Source: Halorussus ruber (lineage in GTDB: Archaea; Halobacteriota; Halobacteria; Halobacteriales; Haladaptataceae). Taken from it: 64,000 nucleotides of DNA. Position numbers and translations under genes: made by a program. Position 1 is the first letter of the stretch, and every line of letters starts with the position of its first letter. Shown here one piece after another: positions 10,045 to 17,443 of the stretch. The notes beneath the pieces were generated by a model. That model was not told the DNA's origin, searched no databases, and worked only from the letters and a program-made list of their open reading frames with translations. The stretch lies in the NCBI RefSeq assembly GCF_004765785.1, contig NZ_SBIT01000007.1, positions 62,001-126,000 of the forward strand, in the 5' to 3' direction.

Positions 10045-11022
10045 CTACTGTTCGGGTTCTTCGGTGCGCTCCGGGTCGTCGGCCTGCTCGGTGGTTTCTG
10101 GCTCCTCGGCGTCGGTGCGCCAGTCGTAGCGTTCGACCGCGCGGTCGGCCCGCGCCGAGATGCCCCACGGGTTGCGTGTCTCGCTCCGGTCTTTGACGCG
10201 CGCCCAGAGGCCGTCCTTGACGCCGAGAATCGCGCTCGTCGCCATGCACCGCCCGTTGTACATCCACTCCGAGGGCGTCTCGTCGCCCCGAAGCACGTCG
10301 GTCGCGCTCTCGACAGCGTCGGAGATGGCGTCTCTGGCGGTCCGCCGGAAGACGCCGGGCCGCGGCCCGTAGCTCTTCACGAGTCGATAGGCGAGCGCGC
10401 GGTATTTCCATCCCCAGTCGCGGTCCGCGTCGTCCTCGCCGTCCTCGTCGGCGTGGGTCACGCAGACGTCCGGCGACCACTCGACTTCGTAGCCGTTCGC
10501 GGCGAGTCGGTGCGCGCAGTCTCTCGCGCCGCCGGTCACCAGATACTCGTCGAAGCCGTCCATCGCCTCGATGGTCTCGCGGGTGAACGCGACGTTGCCG
10601 CCGTCGAAGTAGGTCACTTCCCGACCGTCGATGGTCCGGCACTCCTCGTCTTCGGTGGTCACGCCCGCGCGGACCGACCGGTGGACCGGTCCGGTGACAG
10701 CGTCGGTGTCACGCTCGGCGAGCGCCGACCGGACGCCCTCGGTCCACGACGCCTCGATTTCCTTGTCCTGTCCGACGAGCGCGACGGCGTCGCCGCTGGC
10801 GGCCGAGAGACCGGCGTTGCGCGCGACGTTGAGCTTTCTGTCCGAGACCTCGATCAGCACGTCCACGTCGTCGCGCTCGCGGACCATCCCGGTGGTCCCG
10901 TCGGCCGAGGGGCCGTTGACGACGACCACCTCCGCCTCGGGGGCGTGAGCGGCGAGCGCGTCGAGACACCCTTCGAGGCGCTCGCGCCCGTTGAGCGTCG
11001 GGACCACCACGGATACTTCCAT
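10045..11022 (-). CDS. Family 2 glycosyltransferase
   Basis: 325 residues. The N-terminal GT-A fold starts VSVVVPTLNGRERLEGCLDAL, continues with VVVNGPSADGT and LNVARNAGLSAASGD, and has a glycine-rich FDGGNVAFTRETIEAMDGFDE segment. It probably transfers a nucleotide-activated sugar to a lipid or protein acceptor on the cytoplasmic face of the membrane. The last 40 residues are an acidic, disordered tail (TDAEEPETTEQADDPERTEEPEQ-like). No other glycosylation gene is adjacent, so the acceptor is unknown. Confidence 0.85.
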   Translation of the reverse strand: MEVSVVVPTLNGRERLEGCLDALAAHAPEAEVVVVNGPSADGTTGMVRERDDVDVLIEVSDRKLNVARNAGLSAASGDAVALVGQDKEIEASWTEGVRSALAERDTDAVTGPVHRSVRAGVTTEDEECRTIDGREVTYFDGGNVAFTRETIEAMDGFDEYLVTGGARDCAHRLAANGYEVEWSPDVCVTHADEDGEDDADRDWGWKYRALAYRLVKSYGPRPGVFRRTARDAISDAVESATDVLRGDETPSEWMYNGRCMATSAILGVKDGLWARVKDRSETRNPWGISARADRAVERYDWRTDAEEPETTEQADDPERTEEPEQ

Positions 11023-11084
11023 ACCCCCGAATCTCCCGCCGGAGGCTTAAAAACGGTTCGGCCTCTGGTCGATTTTGGTTCGAT

Positions 11085-11792
11085 TTATTCGACGCGCGTG
11101 TTCCAGTAGGAGACCGACGCGAAGTAGTCACCTACCGGCGAGTCACCAATCGTGGTATCTACCTCCCGAATCGGCCCCGCGATTGCGCCCGGAATCTTCC
11201 GGTAGAAGCCGTAGGGCAGAATCCAGTCGTGTTCGGCCTCCACGAGTCGCAGGTCGGCCTCGTCCAGCAGTTTGTCCACGTCGGACCGCGAGTAGAGGTG
11301 CGACCCCATCGGAAGCAGCCAGTTGTAGACGCTCCGGGTGCTTCGGGCGTTGAACGTGTCGAAGACGACCTGCTCTTTGGCGACCCGGCGCATCTCCGAG
11401 AGGAAGGTCGCGGGGGTGTCCGCGAGGTGGAAAAACCGCATGGCGAACACCACGTCGAAATGGTCGTCGGGGAATGGGAGTCGCCCCGCGTCCCCACGCA
11501 TGAACTCCAGATGGTCGGAGACGCCCGCACTCCGGGCCTTCTGGCGACCCTGCTGGAGCATCGCGGCCGAGATGTCGAGGCCCACGATGTCGGCCCCGCG
11601 CTCGGCCAGCATGACCGTGAATCGCCCGGTACCGCAGGCTATTTCGAGGACGTTCTTGTCCTGCAACGGGGCGATAGCGTCGAGGACGGCCTCTTTCTCC
11701 CGGCGGTCGATGAGGCGTCCGCCGCGCGAAAATCGCTTCTCCTCGTACTCCTCGGCGACCTCGTCAGTCTGGTACCACTCCGCTCCTTTCAC
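11085..11792 (-). CDS. Class I SAM-dependent methyltransferase
   Basis: About 235 residues from GTG 11792 (VKGAEWYQTDEVAEEYEEKR). Motif I is VLEIACGTGRFTVML, followed by VGLDISAAML and RGDAGRLPFPDDHFDVVFA, all typical of UbiE/COQ5-like methyltransferases. A GGAG ribosome site lies about 10 nt before the GTG. The frame stays open far upstream, but that part is antisense to a small zinc-finger gene and lacks family similarity, so the long form is rejected. The substrate is unknown. Confidence 0.82.
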   Translation of the reverse strand: MKGAEWYQTDEVAEEYEEKRFSRGGRLIDRREKEAVLDAIAPLQDKNVLEIACGTGRFTVMLAERGADIVGLDISAAMLQQGRQKARSAGVSDHLEFMRGDAGRLPFPDDHFDVVFAMRFFHLADTPATFLSEMRRVAKEQVVFDTFNARSTRSVYNWLLPMGSHLYSRSDVDKLLDEADLRLVEAEHDWILPYGFYRKIPGAIAGPIREVDTTIGDSPVGDYFASVSYWNTRVE

Positions 11793-11954
11793 GCTTCTCG
11801 TCTCCTTATAGTCCGCGGGGGGACTAAAACGGTATTGGAACAGTTTCGGGGCTAACCTCTTTCCCGGGGCCACTTCGAGACCGACCCCCGCCTCGGGACC
11901 GACTCGGGGACTAACCTCTTTGGGCGTCGGGTCGTACCCCTTCCGGGGGAGCGT

Positions 11955-12113
11955 ATGACGACGTGCAAGCAATGTAAACGAGAACTCGACGCCGAGGACC
12001 TCGTCCGTCACGAACTCGAACGATCCGTGGTCGTGCATTGTCCGGACTGCGGCTGTCTCGTCGGTCGGTACAACCGACACGGCGACAACCCGAAGACCGA
12101 CCTGCGCAGGTAG
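11955..12113 (+). CDS. Small zinc-ribbon protein (52 residues)
   Basis: A 52-codon gene whose product begins MTTCKQCKRELDAEDLV and has a second pair in HCPDCGC, giving a CxxC...CxxC zinc-binding pattern, then a basic end. Such mini zinc-ribbon proteins are frequent in haloarchaea and are often missed. It lies divergently from the methyltransferase and opposite its open upstream frame. Function unknown; nucleic-acid or protein binding is plausible. Confidence 0.7.
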   Translation: MTTCKQCKRELDAEDLVRHELERSVVVHCPDCGCLVGRYNRHGDNPKTDLRR

Positions 12114-12128
12114 TGAACGGCAGGTTCG

Positions 12129-12533
12129 CTACTTGCCGCTCGTGACGACGCGGTCGGGTCGAATCCGGACGATGACTCGCGGCCCCGACTCCTCGCCGTG
12201 GTTGGGGTACTCCTCGACGCCCATGTAGCGTCGCGCCAACTCGTCGATGTGTTCGACCGCGCCCTCCTCGGTGACTTCCACGACCTCGCCGCGGACCGAG
12301 ACGTACCGGTAGGGGTCGTCGGGGTCCATCACGCAGACGCCGACCTTGGGGTCGCGCTCGACGTTTTTCTCCTTCTGCCGACCGCGAGCGGTGTTGACCA
12401 GCAGGTGGCCCTCCTCGTCGCGGTCTATCCAGACCGGCGTGACCTGCGGGGTGCCCTCCGGCATCAGGGTGGCGAAGTTGGCGAACGTCTCGCGCTCGAA
12501 GAGGTCGTTGAACTCGTCGGGAATCGACTCCAT
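12129..12533 (-). CDS. Pyridoxamine 5'-phosphate oxidase-fold protein (PPOX class)
   Basis: 134 residues from ATG 12533 (MESIPDEFNDLFERETFAN). The split-barrel fold is recognised from FATLMPEGTPQVTPVWIDRD, HLLVNTARGRQKEKNVERDP and YVSVRGEVVEV. Members use FMN or the deazaflavin F420, and the haloarchaeal ones are usually annotated as F420-dependent PPOX-class enzymes. The substrate cannot be told. Upstream codons to 12602 are open but unlike the family. Confidence 0.82.
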   Translation of the reverse strand: MESIPDEFNDLFERETFANFATLMPEGTPQVTPVWIDRDEEGHLLVNTARGRQKEKNVERDPKVGVCVMDPDDPYRYVSVRGEVVEVTEEGAVEHIDELARRYMGVEEYPNHGEESGPRVIVRIRPDRVVTSGK

Positions 12534-12683
12534 GCCGGACCCGACGTTCCCGACTGACGTAATTTTGCCGCCACATTTGCCGAGAAAACAATTTAAGGAC
12601 ACTTAATATCTCCTTAAGGAGTTTAGAGTGTACAGACCTCCATATAGCCAACATTTACCTATGGCTTCCGGAGTGAGGTAAAC

Positions 12684-12953
12684 ATGAGCACGACCACGGA
12701 CGAGTCACCCGTCGCCGAACAGTTATCAGACGACTTCCGCAACCGCCTGCGCGAACTCCCCCCGAGCGCCAAACTCGTGGCGAAGGTGCTGGAGACCGAC
12801 GCTCCGCTCTCGCAAGGCCAGCTCGCCGAGGAGTCGCTGCTGCCCGACCGCACGGTCCGGTACGCCCTCAACCGCCTCGAAGACGAGGACCTCGTGGACT
12901 CTCGCTACAGCTTCCAGGACGCGCGCAAGCAGGTCTACTTCCTCGACCGCTGA
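12684..12953 (+). CDS. MarR/TrmB-like winged-helix regulator
   Basis: 89 residues. The helix-turn-helix lies in APLSQGQLAEESLLPDRTVRYALNRLEDEDLV, then a wing with SRYSFQDARKQVYFL. This compact haloarchaeal MarR-like protein is a one-domain DNA binder. It starts about 20 nt after a purine-rich GGAGTGAGGTAA stretch that may be the ribosome binding site. It is followed after 58 bp by an MBL hydrolase on the same strand. Confidence 0.78.
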   Translation: MSTTTDESPVAEQLSDDFRNRLRELPPSAKLVAKVLETDAPLSQGQLAEESLLPDRTVRYALNRLEDEDLVDSRYSFQDARKQVYFLDR

Positions 12954-13011
12954 ACTTCGATTCCTGAGTCGCTTCGTCTGTCTTTTCCCGTCGGCGCGCA
13001 ACGTCTCTGAC

Positions 13012-13791
13012 ATGCATGTCCAGCAAGTCTCGGTCCCCACCGAGACGCTCGCGCCAACTGGTTCGACCAACGCCTACGTTCTGGGCGACGAGGAGGCCCT
13101 CCTCGTGGACCCGGCGAGTCGGACCGACGAACTCGACGCCGCGGTCGAGTCGGCCTCGGTCGAACACGTGCTGGTCACTCACGCCCACTCCGACCACGTC
13201 GGCGCGGTCGCCCACTACGCCGACGCCTGCGAGGCGACGGTCTGGGCGCGAGCAGGCCGCGAGGAGCGATTCGAGCGTGCGACCGGCGTCGCACCCGACC
13301 GGACTTTCCACGAGGGAACTAGCATCGGCAAAGGCACCACCGCTGGTGCGACAGTCGTGGAGACGCCGGGTCACGCCCCGGACCACGTCGCGCTCGAAGT
13401 CGGCGACGAGTTGCTGACCGGCGACCTCGTGGTCTCGTCGGGGAGCGTCGTGGTCGGCGCGGACGAGGGCGACGTTCGGGCCTACCTCACGTCGCTCCGG
13501 CGACTCTACGTCCGCAATCCCGACAGACTCTGGCCGGGCCACGGCCCCGCGATAGACGACCCCCGGGACCAAATCGAGCGCCTGCTTCGCCACCGCCTCG
13601 ACCGCGAGGCGAAGATTCTGGCGGCGGTCCACGACGGCGCGACCGAACTGGACGCGATTCTGGACGCCGCCTACGACAAGGACCTCTCGGGCGTTCGAGA
13701 ACTGGCGCGAAGCACGACCGCGGCGCATCTGGGGAAACTCGCCGTCGAGAAGAAGATCAGTTGGGACGGCGACCGAGCGTATCCGGCCTGA
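13012..13791 (+). CDS. Metallo-beta-lactamase-fold hydrolase (LACTB2-like)
   Basis: 259 residues. The metal-binding motif THAHSDHVGA is near residues 59-66, with further ligands in ETPGHAPDHV, TGDLV and PGHGPAI. After the MBL core, the C-terminal 80 residues form an alpha-helical winged-helix-like domain, as in LACTB2/glyoxalase-II-like hydrolases. It probably hydrolyses a thioester or phosphodiester using two metal ions; the substrate is not identifiable. Confidence 0.85.
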   Translation: MHVQQVSVPTETLAPTGSTNAYVLGDEEALLVDPASRTDELDAAVESASVEHVLVTHAHSDHVGAVAHYADACEATVWARAGREERFERATGVAPDRTFHEGTSIGKGTTAGATVVETPGHAPDHVALEVGDELLTGDLVVSSGSVVVGADEGDVRAYLTSLRRLYVRNPDRLWPGHGPAIDDPRDQIERLLRHRLDREAKILAAVHDGATELDAILDAAYDKDLSGVRELARSTTAAHLGKLAVEKKISWDGDRAYPA

Positions 13792-13818
13792 CGGGCGCGC
13801 TCGGTGCGCTTCACTCAC

Positions 13819-13850
13819 GTGACCGCGACCGGGCGGGGGCTTCAAGAAAA
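13819..13850 (-). repeat. Partial family-1 element end
   Basis: The sequence reads GTGACCGCGACCGGGCGG and then GGGCTTCAAG, a 32-bp match to the conserved outer stem of family-1 elements joined directly to the complement of the left end. No inner stem is present. It sits in the 161-bp gap between the MBL hydrolase and the cysteine-cluster gene. Confidence 0.6.
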
Positions 13851-13952
13851 CATCACCACGACGGTGCTGCTGTTCGCGCTTCGCTGTTCGTATTCGACGC
13901 CTCGCCGAATCCCGATAAACACCCTTTTGCCCGTTAGAACCAACCCTCGAAC

Positions 13953-14633
13953 GTGCAGAGCCTCGAAGCGGAACTCGAAAACGCCCGGGAACTCGACACC
14001 GCCGACCTCGCAGACGCCATCGAGGAGATCGGCTTCGAGTGTACGCGGTGCGGCGCGTGCTGTAAAGCCGAGGCTGACGACCCTCACACGGCGACCGTCT
14101 TCCCCGACGAGGTGCGGGACCTCCAAGATGCCACAGAGTACGACTGGAGAGACGTGGCTCGGCCGATGCCCTACGGCCTCGAGGGCGGCGAAGCCGACGC
14201 CGAGGACGAAGGCAACACCGAACCCACCGGAGAGACCTTCGAGTGGGCGCTCCAGACCGACGCCTGCGGCGATTGCGCATTCTACGAGGAGGCCGAGGAC
14301 GGCACCGGTGCCTGCTCGGTCCACGAGAGTCGGCCGCTCATCTGCGAGACCTACCCCTTCAGCGTCGCGCTCGGGGGAACGAGTCAACCGATGGGCGAAG
14401 CGGTAGACGAGGAGGGGATGGTCCGCGCTCACGAGTGCGAGGGGCTGGGTAGAGATATCTCTCGTGACCGCGCAGAGGACCTCGCGGCGGCGCTCAAGGA
14501 GCGCGCGGTGCGGGAACTACGGGAGGCCATCGCGGTCCGCGACGAGTACGAACCCGCCGACCCGGACGACGGCGTGGTGGTCCACGACTCCGAGGGCGCG
14601 AAGCGCCCGGACGGCACGGAGTACGACGACTGA
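13953..14633 (+). CDS. YkgJ-family cysteine-cluster protein
   Basis: 226 residues from GTG 13953. The cysteines lie in CTRCGACCK near residue 31 and in CGDCAFYE...ACSVHESRPLICETYPF near residues 106-135, the arrangement of YkgJ/UPF0153 proteins thought to bind zinc or an iron-sulfur cluster. The C-terminal third is a helical acidic extension. No partner gene is adjacent and the role is unknown. Confidence 0.82.
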   Translation: MQSLEAELENARELDTADLADAIEEIGFECTRCGACCKAEADDPHTATVFPDEVRDLQDATEYDWRDVARPMPYGLEGGEADAEDEGNTEPTGETFEWALQTDACGDCAFYEEAEDGTGACSVHESRPLICETYPFSVALGGTSQPMGEAVDEEGMVRAHECEGLGRDISRDRAEDLAAALKERAVRELREAIAVRDEYEPADPDDGVVVHDSEGAKRPDGTEYDD

Positions 14634-15004
14634 GGACGCCGCCGACGCGGAGCGCCGCGAGCAGTACCACCGCTAACTCGACCGCCGCGAGCGGGCCGGA
14701 TTTCGGTTCCAGAGGCGACACGCGAAGGGTTGGTCTCGTGCTGGTATTTAAACCTCAGGCGTGGTCGAGAAATCGAGCCGGAGAGGGCGAGATTTGCTCG
14801 AACGACGGTATTTAGTTTGTTTAAGTAGATTTTTGTTTCCTAAACAATTGAGAGTGTTTCTTTCCTGGGGAAGTCGGGTGATTCGAACCCTCCGTATCGA
14901 CCAGCGATTCCACCGCGAGCGAACGAGTGAAGCGAGTGAGCGAGCGGTCCAAGCGACGACCGGAACGAGCGAAGCGAGTGGCGGGAGGAGCGCAGGATTT
15001 TGAT
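14634..15004. other. Gene-free stretch with a tRNA T-arm-like fragment
   Basis: No ORF is supported. On the minus strand, 14865-14890 reads GGGTTCGAATCACCCGACTT, like the T loop and 3' acceptor strand of a tRNA, but the matching 5' half is absent and the T stem has a mismatch. A short GAGCGAACGAGTGAAGCGAG run follows at about 14919-14940. A possible decayed attachment site, with low certainty. Confidence 0.4.
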
Positions 15005-15054
15005 CGAGCTTTTGCAAGGCCGCGCCTCTCGTGGCGCGGCCTTGCAAAAGCTCG
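15005..15054. repeat. Perfect 22-bp inverted repeat (hairpin)
   Basis: The left arm at 15005-15026 begins CGAGCTTTTGCAAGG and the right arm at 15033-15054 is its exact complement, with a 6-nt loop TCTCGT. It lies 56 bp before the TRAM gene. No oligo-T follows on the plus strand, so it is not a classical archaeal terminator; it may be a MITE-like scar, a regulatory hairpin or a terminator for minus-strand reading. Confidence 0.9.
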
Positions 15055-15109
15055 TTGAGTAAAATTCTTTACGGACTGACCACTTGGATGCTAATGGAGG
15101 CATATAGCC

Positions 15110-15523
15110 TTGGAGATCTCTGACAAACTCCTGTGTCTGTTCAGTGCTGATGTGACTATCGAAGACGACAAGTACGTCGTCGAGGTACCGCGCCGAGAAA
15201 TCGAGACCGGGTCGGTCGAACCCGGCGAAACCTACCGCGTCGCGCTCATCTCCGACGACTCCGAGTCCTCGACTCAATCCTCGGAGTCCGAGCAGAACAA
15301 GAGCAGCGGCGCACCGTCCGAACCGCAGCCCCCCGTCGAGGAGGGCGAAATCCGCTACGTCGAGGTCGAGGACATCGGCAAGCAGGGCGACGGCATCGCT
15401 CGCGTCGAGCGAGGCTACGTCATCATCGTGCCCGACGCCGAAATCGGCGAGCGCGTGAAGGTCGAAATCACGGAAGTCAAGTCCAACTTCGCGGTCGGCG
15501 AAATCATCGACGAGGACTTCTAA
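15110..15523 (+). CDS. TRAM-domain RNA-binding protein
   Basis: 137 residues. The C-terminal TRAM domain spans about residues 78-137: VEDIGKQGDGIARVERGYV, then VIIVPDAEIGERVKVEITEV. TRAM is a small beta-barrel that binds RNA. The N-terminal part begins EISDKLLCLFSADV and is joined to TRAM by a serine-rich linker. The start is TTG at 15110, supported by GGAGG at 15096-15100 nine nt upstream and by the conserved N-terminus. Archaeal stand-alone TRAM proteins have been proposed to act as RNA chaperones. Confidence 0.88.
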   Translation: MEISDKLLCLFSADVTIEDDKYVVEVPRREIETGSVEPGETYRVALISDDSESSTQSSESEQNKSSGAPSEPQPPVEEGEIRYVEVEDIGKQGDGIARVERGYVIIVPDAEIGERVKVEITEVKSNFAVGEIIDEDF

Positions 15524-15565
15524 ACCGACTTCCCTTTTTGTTGCGAGCGCGACCCCCGAGAGCCG

Positions 15566-17293
15566 TCAGTCCGCGCCCTCCGGCGTCTCTGCGGTCGTGA
15601 ACGCGGTGAGGTCCACGCCCACGTCGGCCGAGAGGTCGGTCGGCGAGTCGTAGGGTCGGTTGACGATGACGTTGCCCGCGCGCTGTTTGCCCAGACCCGG
15701 AATCGCGGTGAGTTCGTCCATCGTCGCGCTGTTCAAATCCAGCGGGTAGGGCACGCCCGTCACCGAGCGATAGCCGTGGTCCACGACCGCCACGTCCACG
15801 GTCCGGCCGAGTTCGCGCTCGCCCGGAATCCCGACAAGCAGGGGGTAGGTCCCGAGTTGGCGACCGAAGGTCTTGCCGTCCTGATGGTATTCCAGATGCA
15901 CGTCGGGCAGGACCGTCCCCGCCGGGGCGAGGCGCTGGAGCATCGGGTTGTCGATGGTCTCGCGGACTTCAGTTTTGTACTGCTTGAACAGTTTCTTGTG
16001 GTCGTTGGCGATGTCCGCGCCCACGTCGCTCATCTCGGTGCCGTCGAAGGCCATGACCTGCCGGATGTTGACCCGCCGGAGCATCAGGCCCTCGTCGTAG
16101 ACCCGGTTCAGGAACTCCTTGTTGTGGTCGAAGGTCTCGCGGCGCTCGCCCTTCAGGCCGTGGAGTAGGTTGATGCCGGGCAGGAGCTTCGGCAGGCGAT
16201 TGGCGGCGGATTTTCCGTGCGTCGGAGCGTCCGCGGGGTCCTCGCCCGGTCGCCAGCCAGCCTCCTCGTTGACGATTTTGACCGCCTCGAAGCACTCCTC
16301 GGCGGTCACGTTGAGGTTGTTCTCGTCCTGCACGAGGGGGTCGGCCGATTCGAGGCCGAACGCGGCGGTGTCGCCCGGCGTGTTGTGTTCGGCGATGACG
16401 CGGATGCCCTCGCGGGCCAGTTCGGGCCACTCGACCACCGTGATGGGGTTCATGTTGTCGAGGTGGAGCGTGCCGAGGTCGGGAGCCACGTCGCGGATTC
16501 CACCGTACAACTCGCGCAGGGCGTCGGGGTTGGGCTTCTCGCCGTCGCCGCCGTAGGCGAGGATGTCGGCCTGTCGGCCGAGTCGGAAGTGGCGCGCGCC
16601 CCGGTTGTAGAGGTATTCGACCTCGCTGACGACCGAGTCCGGCTGGCGGAAGGAGGGGTTGCCGTACAGCGGTTCCGTGCAGAACGAGCATCGGTAGGGG
16701 CATCCCCTGCTGGTCTCCATCTCGCAGATGAGGTAGTCGGGGTGGTTGGGGTGCTGTTCGATGACGAACGCGCCGTCCGCGGCCCACCGGTCGATTTCTT
16801 CGTTGTCCCGCATCCGGTTGTTGAACCCCTCCAGTCCGCTTTCGAGCAGGTCGTAGGCCGCGGCTTCCACGTCGCCCTTCGCCACGAAGTCGAAGTCTAA
16901 ATCGTCGCGCTCGGTCTCGGTCGCGCCGGCGTTCTCGTCGCCGACGCCGAACTTGACGGGGCCGCCCATCAGACTCGTTCCCTGTGCTGTCCACGCCATC
17001 TTGCGCACTTCGTCGGGTTCGGCCGGGGTGCCGCCGACGTACTTGCCGGGGACGGTCATCCCACCGATGTAGACGAACAGGTCGGCGTCCTCCACGTCGC
17101 GCCACTTCCGGGAGTCGTCGCGGAGTTCGTCGATGGTGTGATAGGTTACGTTCTCCTTGGGGACCCCCGCGTCCACGATGGCTCCGGCGGTGTACCGGGG
17201 ATACGTCGAGATGTACGGTGGCACGCCGAAGTGTGCCGGTTCGTCGACGTACCCGTCCACGAGGGTCACGTCGAGGTCCGCGAGGTCGGTCAT
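15566..17293 (-). CDS. Radical SAM protein with C-terminal helix-hairpin-helix (COG1031-like)
   Basis: 575 residues from ATG 17293 (MTDLADLDVTLVDGY). The N-terminal 180 residues resemble the cobalamin-binding-like region of some radical SAM proteins. The iron-sulfur motif CPYRCSFC lies near residue 200. The C-terminus carries a helix-hairpin-helix DNA-binding motif, DLNSATMDELTAIPGLGKQR, near residue 535. The combination matches the archaeal COG1031 family, whose reaction is not known. It is convergent with the TRAM gene, so no operon context helps. Confidence 0.85.
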   Translation of the reverse strand: MTDLADLDVTLVDGYVDEPAHFGVPPYISTYPRYTAGAIVDAGVPKENVTYHTIDELRDDSRKWRDVEDADLFVYIGGMTVPGKYVGGTPAEPDEVRKMAWTAQGTSLMGGPVKFGVGDENAGATETERDDLDFDFVAKGDVEAAAYDLLESGLEGFNNRMRDNEEIDRWAADGAFVIEQHPNHPDYLICEMETSRGCPYRCSFCTEPLYGNPSFRQPDSVVSEVEYLYNRGARHFRLGRQADILAYGGDGEKPNPDALRELYGGIRDVAPDLGTLHLDNMNPITVVEWPELAREGIRVIAEHNTPGDTAAFGLESADPLVQDENNLNVTAEECFEAVKIVNEEAGWRPGEDPADAPTHGKSAANRLPKLLPGINLLHGLKGERRETFDHNKEFLNRVYDEGLMLRRVNIRQVMAFDGTEMSDVGADIANDHKKLFKQYKTEVRETIDNPMLQRLAPAGTVLPDVHLEYHQDGKTFGRQLGTYPLLVGIPGERELGRTVDVAVVDHGYRSVTGVPYPLDLNSATMDELTAIPGLGKQRAGNVIVNRPYDSPTDLSADVGVDLTAFTTAETPEGAD

Positions 17294-17443
17294 GTGACCT
17301 CCTACCCGTTCCACGGATAAAACCGTGCGGATGTCTGAAGCCGAGGAGACGTATCTCTGATTCGACGTTTCAGAATAGGAATCACCTGAGCGGGAGTAGT
17401 CGGCAGGTAACAAAGCCCGACGAGGTACTTCTCGGAGACAACC

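Noticed and set aside
11793-12080. N-terminal extension of the methyltransferase frame
   Set aside because: No similarity to methyltransferases, antisense to a zinc-ribbon gene, and a GGAG-preceded GTG at 11792 gives a normal family start.
14865-14890. Possible tRNA gene on the minus strand
   Set aside because: Only a T-loop-like and acceptor-like 3' part is visible; the T stem has a mismatch and no 5' half, D arm or anticodon arm is found.
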